From Acanthosoma haemorrhoidale (taxonomy: Eukaryota > Arthropoda > Insecta > Hemiptera > Acanthosomatidae), in the NCBI GenBank assembly GCA_930367205.1, contig OV884011.1:110289139-110353138 (forward strand): DNA of 64,000 bases, in the 5' to 3' direction. Below are positions 32,676-41,909 of this stretch, one piece after another. The notes beneath the pieces were generated by a model. It searched no databases, had not been told where the DNA came from, and was given only the letters and a program-made list of their open reading frames with translations. Position 1 is the stretch's first letter. Each line of letters begins with the position of its first letter. A program made the translations under genes and the position numbers.

Positions 32676-33361
32676 AACGAGAACTAAACAGACGCTTCGG
32701 ACTTCTGTACATACTACTTTACAGGACATCCCATCTCTCAACAGAAAATAAGTTACTAATGTACAAAGTTATACTTTAGCCAATCTGGAAATACGTAATA
32801 GAGCAAAAAATCGAACATTGAGCGTATCCAATCCTTTCAATCAAAAGTCCTGAGAACCATAGTAAATGCCAATAGTAAAACCATTCATAATGATCTTAAT
32901 ATACCTTACATCCTTTAACTCATCCTTACCAGGTTCATGAAATTCCATAGTAACCTATCCAACCACCCTAATCCCGTAGCACAGTCAATACATTGCACAA
33001 TTCATCCTAATAATCCTCCTTGAAGACTAAAACGGAAGTGGCCCCGTGACCTGCTATAAATACGTGACAGGGGGAGTCCTAGCAATGGCCAGTTTCTGCA
33101 ATCATGTCCTTAGGGTATGTGACTCCACTGGCTCGTATCCGGTGACGCCGCTGACAGAGGAGCGTGGGGGACTTCTCAAGACTGCACTTCCTCTTTCGCA
33201 TGGAAGGAAGGTGACAACCATGTGGATTTGAGAGGTCTCTTGGCTGTTTGTAAATACTGTATGAATGAGCGAGTAAATGAAAATTGTAAATATGAATGAG
33301 GGCATTTATCACAATTACTTATTGTCCAGAAAGGCAGATTATAATTTTACCGCAATAAAGC
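32676..33361 (+). mobile_element. JkA 3' fragment (end of ORF2 plus 3' UTR)
   Basis: Begins in the RRFG-LY- region (ACTAAACAGACGCTTCGG), continues through the C-terminal region with stops and a short deletion to CCGTGACCTGCTATAAAT, then the long-type 3' UTR and a degraded terminal hairpin (TTGTCCAGAAAGGCAG near 33,322). Confidence 0.8.
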
Positions 33362-35560
33362 TTTTTCCTAGTTCTAAACAAGTGTAAGCAGATTATAAAC
33401 TTTCAGACTGAATTTTTTTTTTATTGTTTTGAGATTAAAGCCTGGTGGTCTTTGTACATGGCTTCAAAAAAGGTAGGCCCTGAAGATTTTTCACTAGTAA
33501 TTCACTGAACTGTGCCATTGTACGACTCATCGGTTACTCCTATGATTCGTTTATTTATACTTAGATCTTTGAAAACAATGTACACGTTGTTATCGTTTGT
33601 GTTATATGTCGACAACATGTGAGAAGATTACCTTGTGCTCCTGACACACAACATTTCTGAGTGATGGTAATTTAGTGAGATACTTGTTACATTGCTTAAC
33701 CTCTGTATTACCTCTTAAAGTAACTTTGTGACTAACTAGAAGCTGTTATATCTTGGAAATAAGAGCAGAAATATTAGTTAATTCATCAGTCAATTATTAT
33801 AAACAAATAAAACTTACTATCATCGTATTTGTCACAAAAGGGGTTGTGAAAAAATCAACTCAAGTGTTTTAACATTTTTTTATCATTATAACCAATGATT
33901 TCAGGTTCGGAACTATAATCGTAATGACATGAAATAGAGACTACGTTGTTTTTGTTTGCCTCCCGTGAGATTTGCAAAAAAAAACTCCATGGCTTAAGAA
34001 CTCATGAAGAGATGGGAACTGATTAAAGGTTTTCGCCATAGGCGAGTGGTTAGCACTAGGCATGCTACCGCTCAACCATAAATATGTTTTTTTAGTCGGT
34101 TTGCACTTTTTTATTTAAGTAGCTCCTTATTTATCCTTATTAGGCTGATTCATCTCTGACAATACCCACCTACAGAATAAAAATATCCTACTACTAGGCT
34201 ACATGGATGAAGAGATGCAAAAATTATACACAGTTAAATTATGTTTATCGCATCCGTGCAAGTACACATGATACACAATACAAGTAAAAAAAAGGAAAGC
34301 ATTGTGATGATGTAAATTAGAAGAAACTATAATAGATGGTAGGTTAAGGATCATCGGAACTTTGTGAAATTTTCATCTACTGAAGTCTGCCGTATTCAGC
34401 CGAAATCTGACGGCATAAATGTGAAAGAACGTACAGAACAAGTACTGGGGAATTATCAGAAATGCCTGTGAAAGGAAGATTGTTGGAGCGTATGATGAAG
34501 GCAAGGTGGTAGTGTATGCATACGTCTGATGCTCTTAGCTATCTACAACTCTCCACACGCTCTACATCTCATATTTTTGTTCTACTTTATACAGATTTTA
34601 TTGTTTCAATCGCTGGTGTAGGTGCCATTTATATACAAACGGTTTTCAATTGTTCAAATTGTCAGTCAGTGAAGTTGACAACCTGAGGATAATTCATTAG
34701 CATATGACCTCCGAATTTGTCCTGTTTCCCAGGCCGTGTATGTAATCCGGGTGTTGTCAGTACCGGGCTAATCCCTGCAGCCCGAACGTAAACATTCCAG
34801 CCCCTACTTCCAGGCCACCCTCCCTCTGACATCCAATATCTAATATGGTATAGTGCCCACTATTTGTCCCCACAGACAAAGCTCAAGTTTGATGCTTGAT
34901 TTTTGAAATTTCTCACCGACTCCTCTCTAAAGCCGTTTAATCGTTTATGCATACTCATAGTCATTACTATAGCCTTAGATGCAATTTAGATTTAAACTAG
35001 GGATCCTCAGGATCTGTTAAATTTTGCAGCACTAGTTAGATTGGCTGTACCCTTCAGTCAACAATACTTCCTCTATTGCAACATAATGACTAAAGAACTA
35101 TCTTACCTATATTTTCCAATTCAAAGCTACTGAATCAAGTTATACCAAAACCCTCCCATCTAGAGAGTATTTCCCTTCTAATAGATTGGCGTCCTTTGAT
35201 AATTTTTCAGCCAAACTGCTTCACTTCATTCCTATGAATATTGGCCGCTTCTCATCACTCCCAATCTTTAGATAGTGATATTTACAATCCTGAATTCTGT
35301 AACTTTATTCTTACTCCAATTCAATCTTTTCTCTCAGTTTGGCTTCAAGTAATTGTTTCTATTTTTCAACTTGTATAGGTACTTCGGCACAATTATCATA
35401 GACAGTTATCCACTTTTATTCTTCAGTGTATTCTGTTTGTTTATTATTTTTCTATTAGTTTCACCATAACTTACTATATATGTATAGCATAATACCATTA
35501 GAGGATAATCAAAAGAAACAAATTACCTATATTATAGATTTATAACGGCAAGAAATTTAG
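33362..35560. other. Gene-poor stretch
   Basis: Nothing firmly recognised. At 34,033-34,075 GGCGAGTGGTTAGCACTAGG resembles the D-arm and A-box part of a tRNA-derived SINE, but no B-box or tail accompanies it. GC-richer text at 34,690-34,880 shows no protein motif. Confidence 0.3.
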
Positions 35561-36206
35561 TTGTACGTCTTACTTGAGGGCAATCTCCTTATTATAGGAA
35601 CATGTTTATTTTATTCATTCATATATCAAAAGTTGATCACAAATCTCTTTACAGTCCTTCATCTGTTGAAAGTGCTTGTGATATAATGAGGAAGAAAAGT
35701 TCTGTCGTAAAACAATAATTATAATTATACGTCTGGTATAGATTCTATGTTCGGTATGTCTTTGGGATTAAAATAAGACCGGCACTTCTGGTGTTTTATT
35801 AGCTCATTTCAGTAAGTCAATCATATACGGTTTAATAATTCTCATTATATTCATTTGAGATAGTCATTTGTTTCATATTATACAGGTGTTACCACCTTGA
35901 GAACTGTTTAAACTAATGGAGCACTATCTTCGGGGTTTCAAATTTTTTTCAATTAATTATATAATAGAAAAGAATTTTAATTTTATAGCCGGGTCGTCTG
36001 TCTATGTTACATACGATTTCCAATAATGAAGACCTGTTAACATAAAATACAGCCGATCCCATAAAAAAATAATTACGCGTAATAAAATACTTAGTAATGG
36101 AGAATGAAACCATATCACATGTCAGTGTACAACTCCACTTGCTTTCAAATGTTTATGTACACTGTAACGAGACTAACCCCTCTACGTTTCATAATTATAC
36201 AAACCA

Positions 36207-36316
36207 AGGCACTGTAGCCCGGAAACAAGCTCATCTACCAGGAGTATACATACAGGACCATCATTGTCTCCGTCACTAGACAACTTGATGAAACTTAATG
36301 ACCAAAAATACAGTAC
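36207..36316 (-). repeat. 110-bp segment shared with the Gypsy 5' leader
   Basis: The reverse complement of this stretch matches 47,675-47,784, directly downstream of the Gypsy primer-binding site, almost base for base (TTTCATCAAGTTGTCTAGTG, then GACAATGATGGTCCTG, then GTAGATGAGCTTGTTTCCGG). The match stops after CAGTGCCT. It may be a solo fragment of the Gypsy leader or a host repeat captured by the element. Confidence 0.75.
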
Positions 36317-36589
36317 AAAAACTAGTGTATATATTAGTGCAACAACAACATATTATTAAACCAATGAAATTTCCTTTAATTTGCAACCAAACTTCAAATT
36401 AAGTTTTCATTTACTATCTTTTGTTTTCGTTGAAAACTGAAGTACTTTACTTCGAAGGCTACTATAACACAGTTGTTTCAATATACATAAAAGTAAACTA
36501 AACACCCACAGGAAATTCATTCTTCCTGCATGAATATTTAGGTTTTATTACACACCACATTCACTAGCCTAATTATTTATTCCATAAAC

Positions 36590-36760
36590 AAGAACTGAAT
36601 ACTGTCCTAAGTTGTATTAATTATTATCATATAATACAGTATTTCGTTAATATGGAATAACATGTCCACAAACCCCCAGAGGTTCAGCTGCAACAAAATT
36701 ACCTGGAATGTGATATATGCACCACAATATATGATATAATGGAGATTACCAGGCAATCGA
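36590..36760 (-). repeat. Diverged repeat, also at 43,045-43,205; short ALDH-like reading
   Basis: This aligns with 43,045-43,205 in the same orientation (shared GAATACTG, GGAATAACA, CAACRAAATT, GGCAATCG). On the minus strand an AG acceptor precedes a reading NFVAAEPLGVCGHVIPY, which looks like the REPLGVCG-IIPWN block of aldehyde dehydrogenases, but a stop follows at once. It may be a pseudo-exon relic present twice, or coincidence. Confidence 0.25.
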
Positions 36761-37470
36761 TTTAGCCATATGAATGAGTGATCAACTTTTGATATATGAA
36801 TGAATAAAATAAACATGTTCCTATAATAAGGAGATTGTCCTCAAGTAAGACGTAGGATTTAACTAAATTTGTATGTATTTGACATAAGCTCAGTAGGAAG
36901 TAATATTTGCGGTGAGTGAAAGTCACTGTGGAGGGATAAACACTCTTCCAAGATTGCACCCTTTGGAACACTGGGGTAGATGGTATAACAAACAACTCCC
37001 TTTTTTAACAAAGCGAGTAAATTCCATTGGACATGCTATTTTTTAGTTTGAACTTTGCAGACAGATAGACAAATTGTGTCAGACATTAAAAGCGTCTGTC
37101 TTAACCGCTTTATAAAAATTTTCCTTCTACTAAATATCTTTTCCATCCATAATTACCACAAGTTGTAGATTAGATTGCATCTGCAAATGTAACGGTTAGC
37201 CACATATTTTGTGTTGCCTAACTTGTTTTATTGATAATTTCATTTTCAAGATCCTTGAGCTAGGGTGCATACAAAGTGCTATGCAAAACTGTTTTATAGT
37301 ATATATATAATTCCTTTATTGTGCTAAAATTACAATCTGCCTTGCTAGGCAATAAGTAATTAAGATATACGATCATTCATACCATATTTACATTTCATCA
37401 TTCACTCGCTCATTCATTCAGGACATGATTGGAGAAACTGGCCATTGCCAGGACTCCCACTGTCACTTGA

Positions 37471-40164
37471 TTATAGCAGGTCACGAGGCCACTGCCGTTT
37501 CAGTCTCCAAGGAGGATTATAGGGATGAGTGACGCAGTGCAGTGACTGTGCTACAGGATTAGGGTGGTTGGAAAGGCTACTGTGGAATTTCGTAAACTTG
37601 GAAGGGATGAGTTCTAGAATGTAGGGTATATTAAGGTCGTTATGAAGGGTTTTGTTGCTGACATAATAAGGGGCATTTACTATTGTTCTCAGGACTTTTG
37701 ATTGAAAGGATTGGATACGCTTGATGTTCGACTTTTTTGCTGTCCCCCATAGCTCTATTCCGTATGTCCAGATTGGTTTAAGTATAACTTTGTAGATTAG
37801 TAGTTTATTTTCTATTGAGAGATGGGATGTCCTTTGAAGTAGTCTGTATAGTTGTCCAAAGCGTCTGTTTAGTTCTTGTCTTTTTAGTCTCGTATGTGGG
37901 TTCCAGGTCAGTCGTTTATCGAGATGGAAGCCTAAATACCGTACTGTCTCGGATACAGGGAGAGGAATAGAATTAAAATAACTAGTGGACAAGACTTGTG
38001 ACAAAGGGTGAAGGTAATGTGGGAACATTTTGCTTCATTAACTTTGATCCGCCATTGGTTGCACCAATAATCGATCTTGTCAAGGTGTTTTTGAAGGTTA
38101 TGGGATGCTATGTCGGGGTCTGGGTTAGATGACAAGACTGCAGTGTCATCTGCAAAGAAGGTATTGGGAGTAGAGGGGACATCAGCGGTGTATAGGTTGT
38201 AGAGGATGGGGCCCAGGACACTGCCCTGTGGAACTCCTGCATTTATAGGATAGTAGTTTGAATATTCTAAACCACAGCGGACTTGGAAGAAGCGGTTTGA
38301 AAGGTAGGACTGTAGGATTAGGAAAAGGGTCTGTGGTAAATATCTTTTGAGCTTGTAGAGTAAACCTGCGTGCCAAACCCTGTCAAAAGCTTGAGCTATA
38401 TCAAGAAAGGCAGCAGTGCAATACTGTTTGGTTTCAAGGGCTGAGGAGATGTGATCAACAACGCGGAGGCCTTGTTGAGCAGTGGAATGCCGTTGGCGGA
38501 AACCAAATTGGTGTGTAGGAAAAAGGTTTTTGGATTCAATAATTGGAAGTAGACGTTTTAGTAGAAGTTTCTCAAATATTTTTGAGAGGATAGGGAGTAG
38601 GCTTATTGGACGGTAAGATGAGGCGTCATTGGGTGGTTTACCGGGTTTGGCGAATAGGACAATAATGGAATGTTTCAAGAGGAGTGGGAAGTGCGTCGTT
38701 CGGATAATGCAATTATATATATATAGGTTAGCAAGATTATGGCTTTAGGAGGAAGTTGTTTGAGAATTTGAGGAGTAAGGAGATCATATCCAGGGGATTT
38801 TCGGTAAGGTAAGTTTTTCAAAAGGTATTTGACCTCAGAGGGATTAACGGCTTTTGGTGGAAGAGAGAGAGGAATAGGTGAAGTGAGGAAATCTTCCACA
38901 GTTGTGCTGTGAGTATGGCTTTGATGAGAAAGGTTAGGTGTGAAAGTATGGGTAAGATGCAGAGCAAATTCCTCCGACCTATCCCCATCCGAAGCCGCCC
39001 AGGACCCATCATCACGACGGAGCGGATGTGAAACAGGTTGATACTTTAGGATTTTTTTGGTTACATTCCACAAGGAGTTATCCCTGGTAGACAGAGAGGA
39101 GAGGTAGGAATTGAAAGAATCGAAACGGAAGGATGCCAATCGCCGCTTTACCAATCGGCAGTACTGATTGTACGAGCGGCGATCGGCAGGATGCCGGGAT
39201 CTTTGCCACACTGTTCTGGAGCGGCGTTTGAATTGGATTAGATCTTTGAGATGCTGAGGTAAACTATTATGATTATGAATTTTTGGGTGACGATGGGGTG
39301 ACGATGGGGTGACGATGCCTCCCAAGCCGACCTCTGGACCAGAGTAGTGAAAGAATGCACTGCATCGTCTAAGTCTTGGTATGTTTTCAGGGATAATTTG
39401 AGGTTTACGGACTCTGTAAGAAGCTGACGGAAGTGGTCCCAATCGACTGGGCCCCTAATAAATGAAGGAGGAGATAGTTTGTGAATTGGTTTTAGGGAAA
39501 TGGTTAATAATAAAGGGCTATGATCGGAGGAGAGGTCATCGAGGCGCTCGAGTGAATAGTTTAGTGTTCCTAAACTATTGTAGAAGAAGAAGTCTAGGAG
39601 ATCTGGATTTCGGTTGGGATCTGATGGCCAATAGGTGGCTGTGTCAGGAGAGATCGTGGAGCAATGTTTCCGTGTGAGTGCAGACAGCAAAGCACGTCCG
39701 CGTGTATTCGTGGATCTTGACCCCCAGTGTTGGTGCTTTGCATTAAAGTCCCCACCCACAAGGAAACAATGTCCTATGGAGTCTAGAAAGGAGATGAATT
39801 GGGAATCGGAAATGGATTTATTGGGAGGGCAGTACACTGATGCTAGAGTAAGGGGGAAAGGGAAGGTGTTGATTGACACTGCAGTGGACTGAAGGAAATC
39901 ATCTGCTACCAAAGGAACTATGTGATGAGAAATGGAATTATGAACAATGACAGCGGTACCTGCATGAGCTCTTCCATCTGGGTGATCAGTTCGGTAAGTA
40001 TGGTACTGTCGAATCGTAAATGGTCGTTTGCTAGTAAGTCTTGTTTCAGTAATGAGAGCTACGTCGATGTTCTTGTCGTGGAGTAGTGCTGTCAGTTCGT
40101 TAGTGTGGATGCGAACACCATTCGCATTCCAAAGGAGAATAGATAAGGAGTCGGAAGGATCCAC
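37471..40164 (-). pseudogene. JkA ORF2 (endonuclease, RT, C-terminal region), copy C
   Basis: Starts GTG at 40,164 directly after the ORF1 stop and ends RQWPRDLL with TAA at 37,471. Endonuclease motifs: WNANGV, ITETRL, YCPPNKSISD, GGDFNAKHQHWG, SSDHSPLLL. RT motifs: YRPISLLPILSKIFEKLLL, FLDIAQAFDRVWH, AGVPQGSVLGPILYNLYT, FADDTAV. Four lesions relative to copy E: a third unit of an 11-bp tandem repeat at 39,285-39,317 (frameshift), a 2-bp TA expansion near 38,715 (frameshift), a 9-bp in-frame deletion before FADD (near 38,157), and a 1-bp A deletion near 37,978 (frameshift). The frame contains no ATG. The product would nick the target and reverse-transcribe element RNA. Confidence 0.9.
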
Positions 40165-41484
40165 TTATGGATTTTGTTTCACGGGGATAAGGTAGGAGAC
40201 CAGATTTGAAAGTAGGGAAATGAGAGGAGTAATTAGGGTTCTGAACTCTGTAAGAAATGAGGTTAAAAGGCTAGTGAGATCCGAAGAACTTGAAGGTGGA
40301 GGAATGTACGAGATGTGTGGCTGAGGATGGGATAGAGTTTGTGGGTTGACGGGATGAACGGAATGCTGGGAAAGGTGATCTTGTGTACAGGGGGTGGGTG
40401 GTGCCTGTGACTGCTCTCTGTTGCTAACGGCATCGGCGAAAGAGACAGTAGGCCTCAAGTTTCTGGCTGGGCCGCTTCTTGCTGCAAGTTTTTCCACTTC
40501 TGGCTGACGGCGTTGTTCGGTCCTCGACTTCAGCGTTCTGTAAGCCTCGCAGCCCTTGTAGTTGGCCGGATGGCCTTGCTTGCAAAGTACGCATACCGCA
40601 GGCGATTTTAGGGGCTTTTTGCACAATTCGCTTTTGTGCTGCCCACTACACTTTACACATCTGGGAGGGTGGTGGCAGTAAGATTTCGTGTGCCCATATG
40701 CCTGACAATTATGGCACTGGACGATGTCTCGTTTGGGGAACGGTTTTTCAACCTGTACCCTTGTATAGTACAGGTGTGTTAGTTCATAAATCTTCTCTAC
40801 TCCAGGTGTTCGCTCGAGATCAACGAAGAACAGTGGTAACGCCGTTTTTATTGATCCCTCTTGTTGTTTATCCTCACGTAACACGTTCGTTATTTGGCGA
40901 ACTTTGAATCCAAGAGCCAAGAGTTCATCTTCGATTTCGTCAGCTGGTGTGGTCGGGTGCAAGTTTCTAATTACTACTCGGAGCGAGCGTTCTTGTTTCA
41001 GCTGATAGGTGTGAAAGTCAGCATTGGTTTCGTCCAAATATTTGATAATTGCCCGATAAGTATCGGGAGTGTCCGGAGATATTTTCGTGTCCCGAGAGCG
41101 ATTTAGGCACGTATATTTTCCGGTACCAACAATTTTGCTCATTTGTGAGCATAGTAATTTAAAGTTGCTAATGTTGCGTACAAATATAGGAGGCGGCTGG
41201 GGCTGTGTTGGAGTTTTGTTGACTTCCATTTCTTCTGCTGGGATATTTTTCAACGCCTCAAAGGTGTTTGGCGTGAAGAAAGGTGACTCTATGGCGGGAT
41301 CATTATTGGATGTGCTGGCCTGTGGAGGTATCTCTTCCATGGAACTAGCCGCAGAAGAGGTTATTTGTACATTCCTGGTTGATCGTCTTGGTTTACGCTT
41401 TACAGGCGACGTTGTCGGGGTTGGACCTAGTGATCTCGATCTTTTTTTTTTATTTTGAGAAATCACTTGTTGATAAAATTTCAT
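40165..41484 (-). CDS. JkA ORF1 nucleic-acid-binding protein, copy C
   Basis: A complete 439-codon frame from ATG at 41,484 (MKFYQQVISQ) to TAA at 40,165-40,167. Order: basic KKKRSRSLGPTPTTSPVKRK (residues ~10-32), linker with SMEEIPPQAS, SNFKLLCSQMSKIVG (~105-122), PRE_C2HC-like region (~165-255), three CCHC knuckles with all ligands present (~255-320: CHNCQAYGHTKSYC, CVKCSGQHKSELC, CVLCKQGHPANYKGC), and a Pro/Ser/Gln-rich C-terminal ~100 residues. This is the classic Jockey-clade ORF1 layout, the RNA-binding partner of ORF2. No lesions seen. The next codon after the stop opens ORF2 in the same frame. Confidence 0.92.
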   Translation of the reverse strand: MKFYQQVISQNKKKRSRSLGPTPTTSPVKRKPRRSTRNVQITSSAASSMEEIPPQASTSNNDPAIESPFFTPNTFEALKNIPAEEMEVNKTPTQPQPPPIFVRNISNFKLLCSQMSKIVGTGKYTCLNRSRDTKISPDTPDTYRAIIKYLDETNADFHTYQLKQERSLRVVIRNLHPTTPADEIEDELLALGFKVRQITNVLREDKQQEGSIKTALPLFFVDLERTPGVEKIYELTHLYYTRVQVEKPFPKRDIVQCHNCQAYGHTKSYCHHPPRCVKCSGQHKSELCKKPLKSPAVCVLCKQGHPANYKGCEAYRTLKSRTEQRRQPEVEKLAARSGPARNLRPTVSFADAVSNREQSQAPPTPCTQDHLSQHSVHPVNPQTLSHPQPHISYIPPPSSSSDLTSLLTSFLTEFRTLITPLISLLSNLVSYLIPVKQNP

Positions 41485-41525
41485 TTTATCATAACAACGG
41501 TTTTTAGTTTGTAAGGAAAAAAGTA

Positions 41526-41608
41526 CGTAGCGCCGGTGGGAATCAAGCTCACAACCTCCAGTGGCGAGTCACGGGTCTTGGCTCTGAGCCACAAGACCGA
41601 CCGGCTCA
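41526..41608 (-). repeat. tRNA-like module in JkA 5' UTR, copy C
   Basis: The minus strand reads GGTCTTGTGGCTCAGAGCC (A-box-like), GACCCGTGACTCGCC, then GTTGTGAGCTTGATTCCCA (B-box-like) and GGCGCTAC. It is conserved with 30,281-30,362 and placed about 45-50 bp upstream of the ORF1 ATG. Confidence 0.5.
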
Positions 41609-41898
41609 GAAACAATTGCACGACGTTAGTGAACGATCCGAATGGTCGTCTTATTTGTCGAATTTGTCTAATGGCAAAATGGCCGACCTCTCCTCCGATT
41701 TCACTTCACTTTTGTTCTGCACAAATGTAATAAGCTATTCACTTACGTGTTGAGGGCTTCCTCGTGACCAGCTCACGTAAGTTGCCTGGTAGAACAAAAT
41801 TTTTTGATGTACTGTGGCCTAAAAACGGTAGAATAAAGTGTTTGAAGGACGAGCGAAGTTGAGAGGTGTTTCAGGATGTAGCGCATGCGCAAAAACTC
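41609..41898 (-). promoter_or_regulatory. JkA 5' end and putative internal promoter region
   Basis: The 5' terminal region upstream of the tRNA-like module starts near the perfect palindrome GCGCATGCGC (41,881-41,890), which also marks copy B (30,602-30,611). Jockey elements use internal promoters close to their 5' end, so this region should hold it. A GTCGGCCATTTTG segment on the minus strand near 41,677 resembles a GCCAT (Pho/YY1-type) site. Confidence 0.4.
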
Positions 41899-41909
41899 TA
41901 TAGTATATA

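Larger units (their letters stand above)
35564..36854. repeat. 77-bp inverted repeats flanking a 1.1-kb segment
   Basis: 35,564-35,640 and 36,778-36,854 are reverse complements with about one mismatch (key text GTTGATCAC, GAACATGTTTATTTTATTC, AAGTAAGACGTA). The enclosed sequence contains the segment shared with the Gypsy leader (36,207-36,316) and an ALDH-like fragment (near 36,690). It may be a non-autonomous DNA element or a local inverted duplication. Confidence 0.75.
37305..41898 (-). mobile_element. Full-length JkA Jockey retrotransposon (copy C)
   Basis: A 4,594-bp minus-strand element flanked by an 11-bp target duplication, TATAGTATATA, at 37,294-37,304 and 41,899-41,909. It includes the 5' UTR with GCGCATGCGC (41,881-41,890) and the tRNA-like module, an intact ORF1, the TAA-GTG junction, ORF2 broken by a few indels, and a short-type 3' UTR ending in the terminal hairpin and CACAATAAAGGAATT. 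The few defects and its closeness to copy E (60.3-64 kb) make it one of the youngest copies here. Confidence 0.95.

Noticed and set aside
34033..34075. tRNA-like GGCGAGTGGTTAGCACTAGG
   Set aside because: No B-box, cloverleaf or acceptor stem could be completed, so it is not called as a tRNA gene or SINE.
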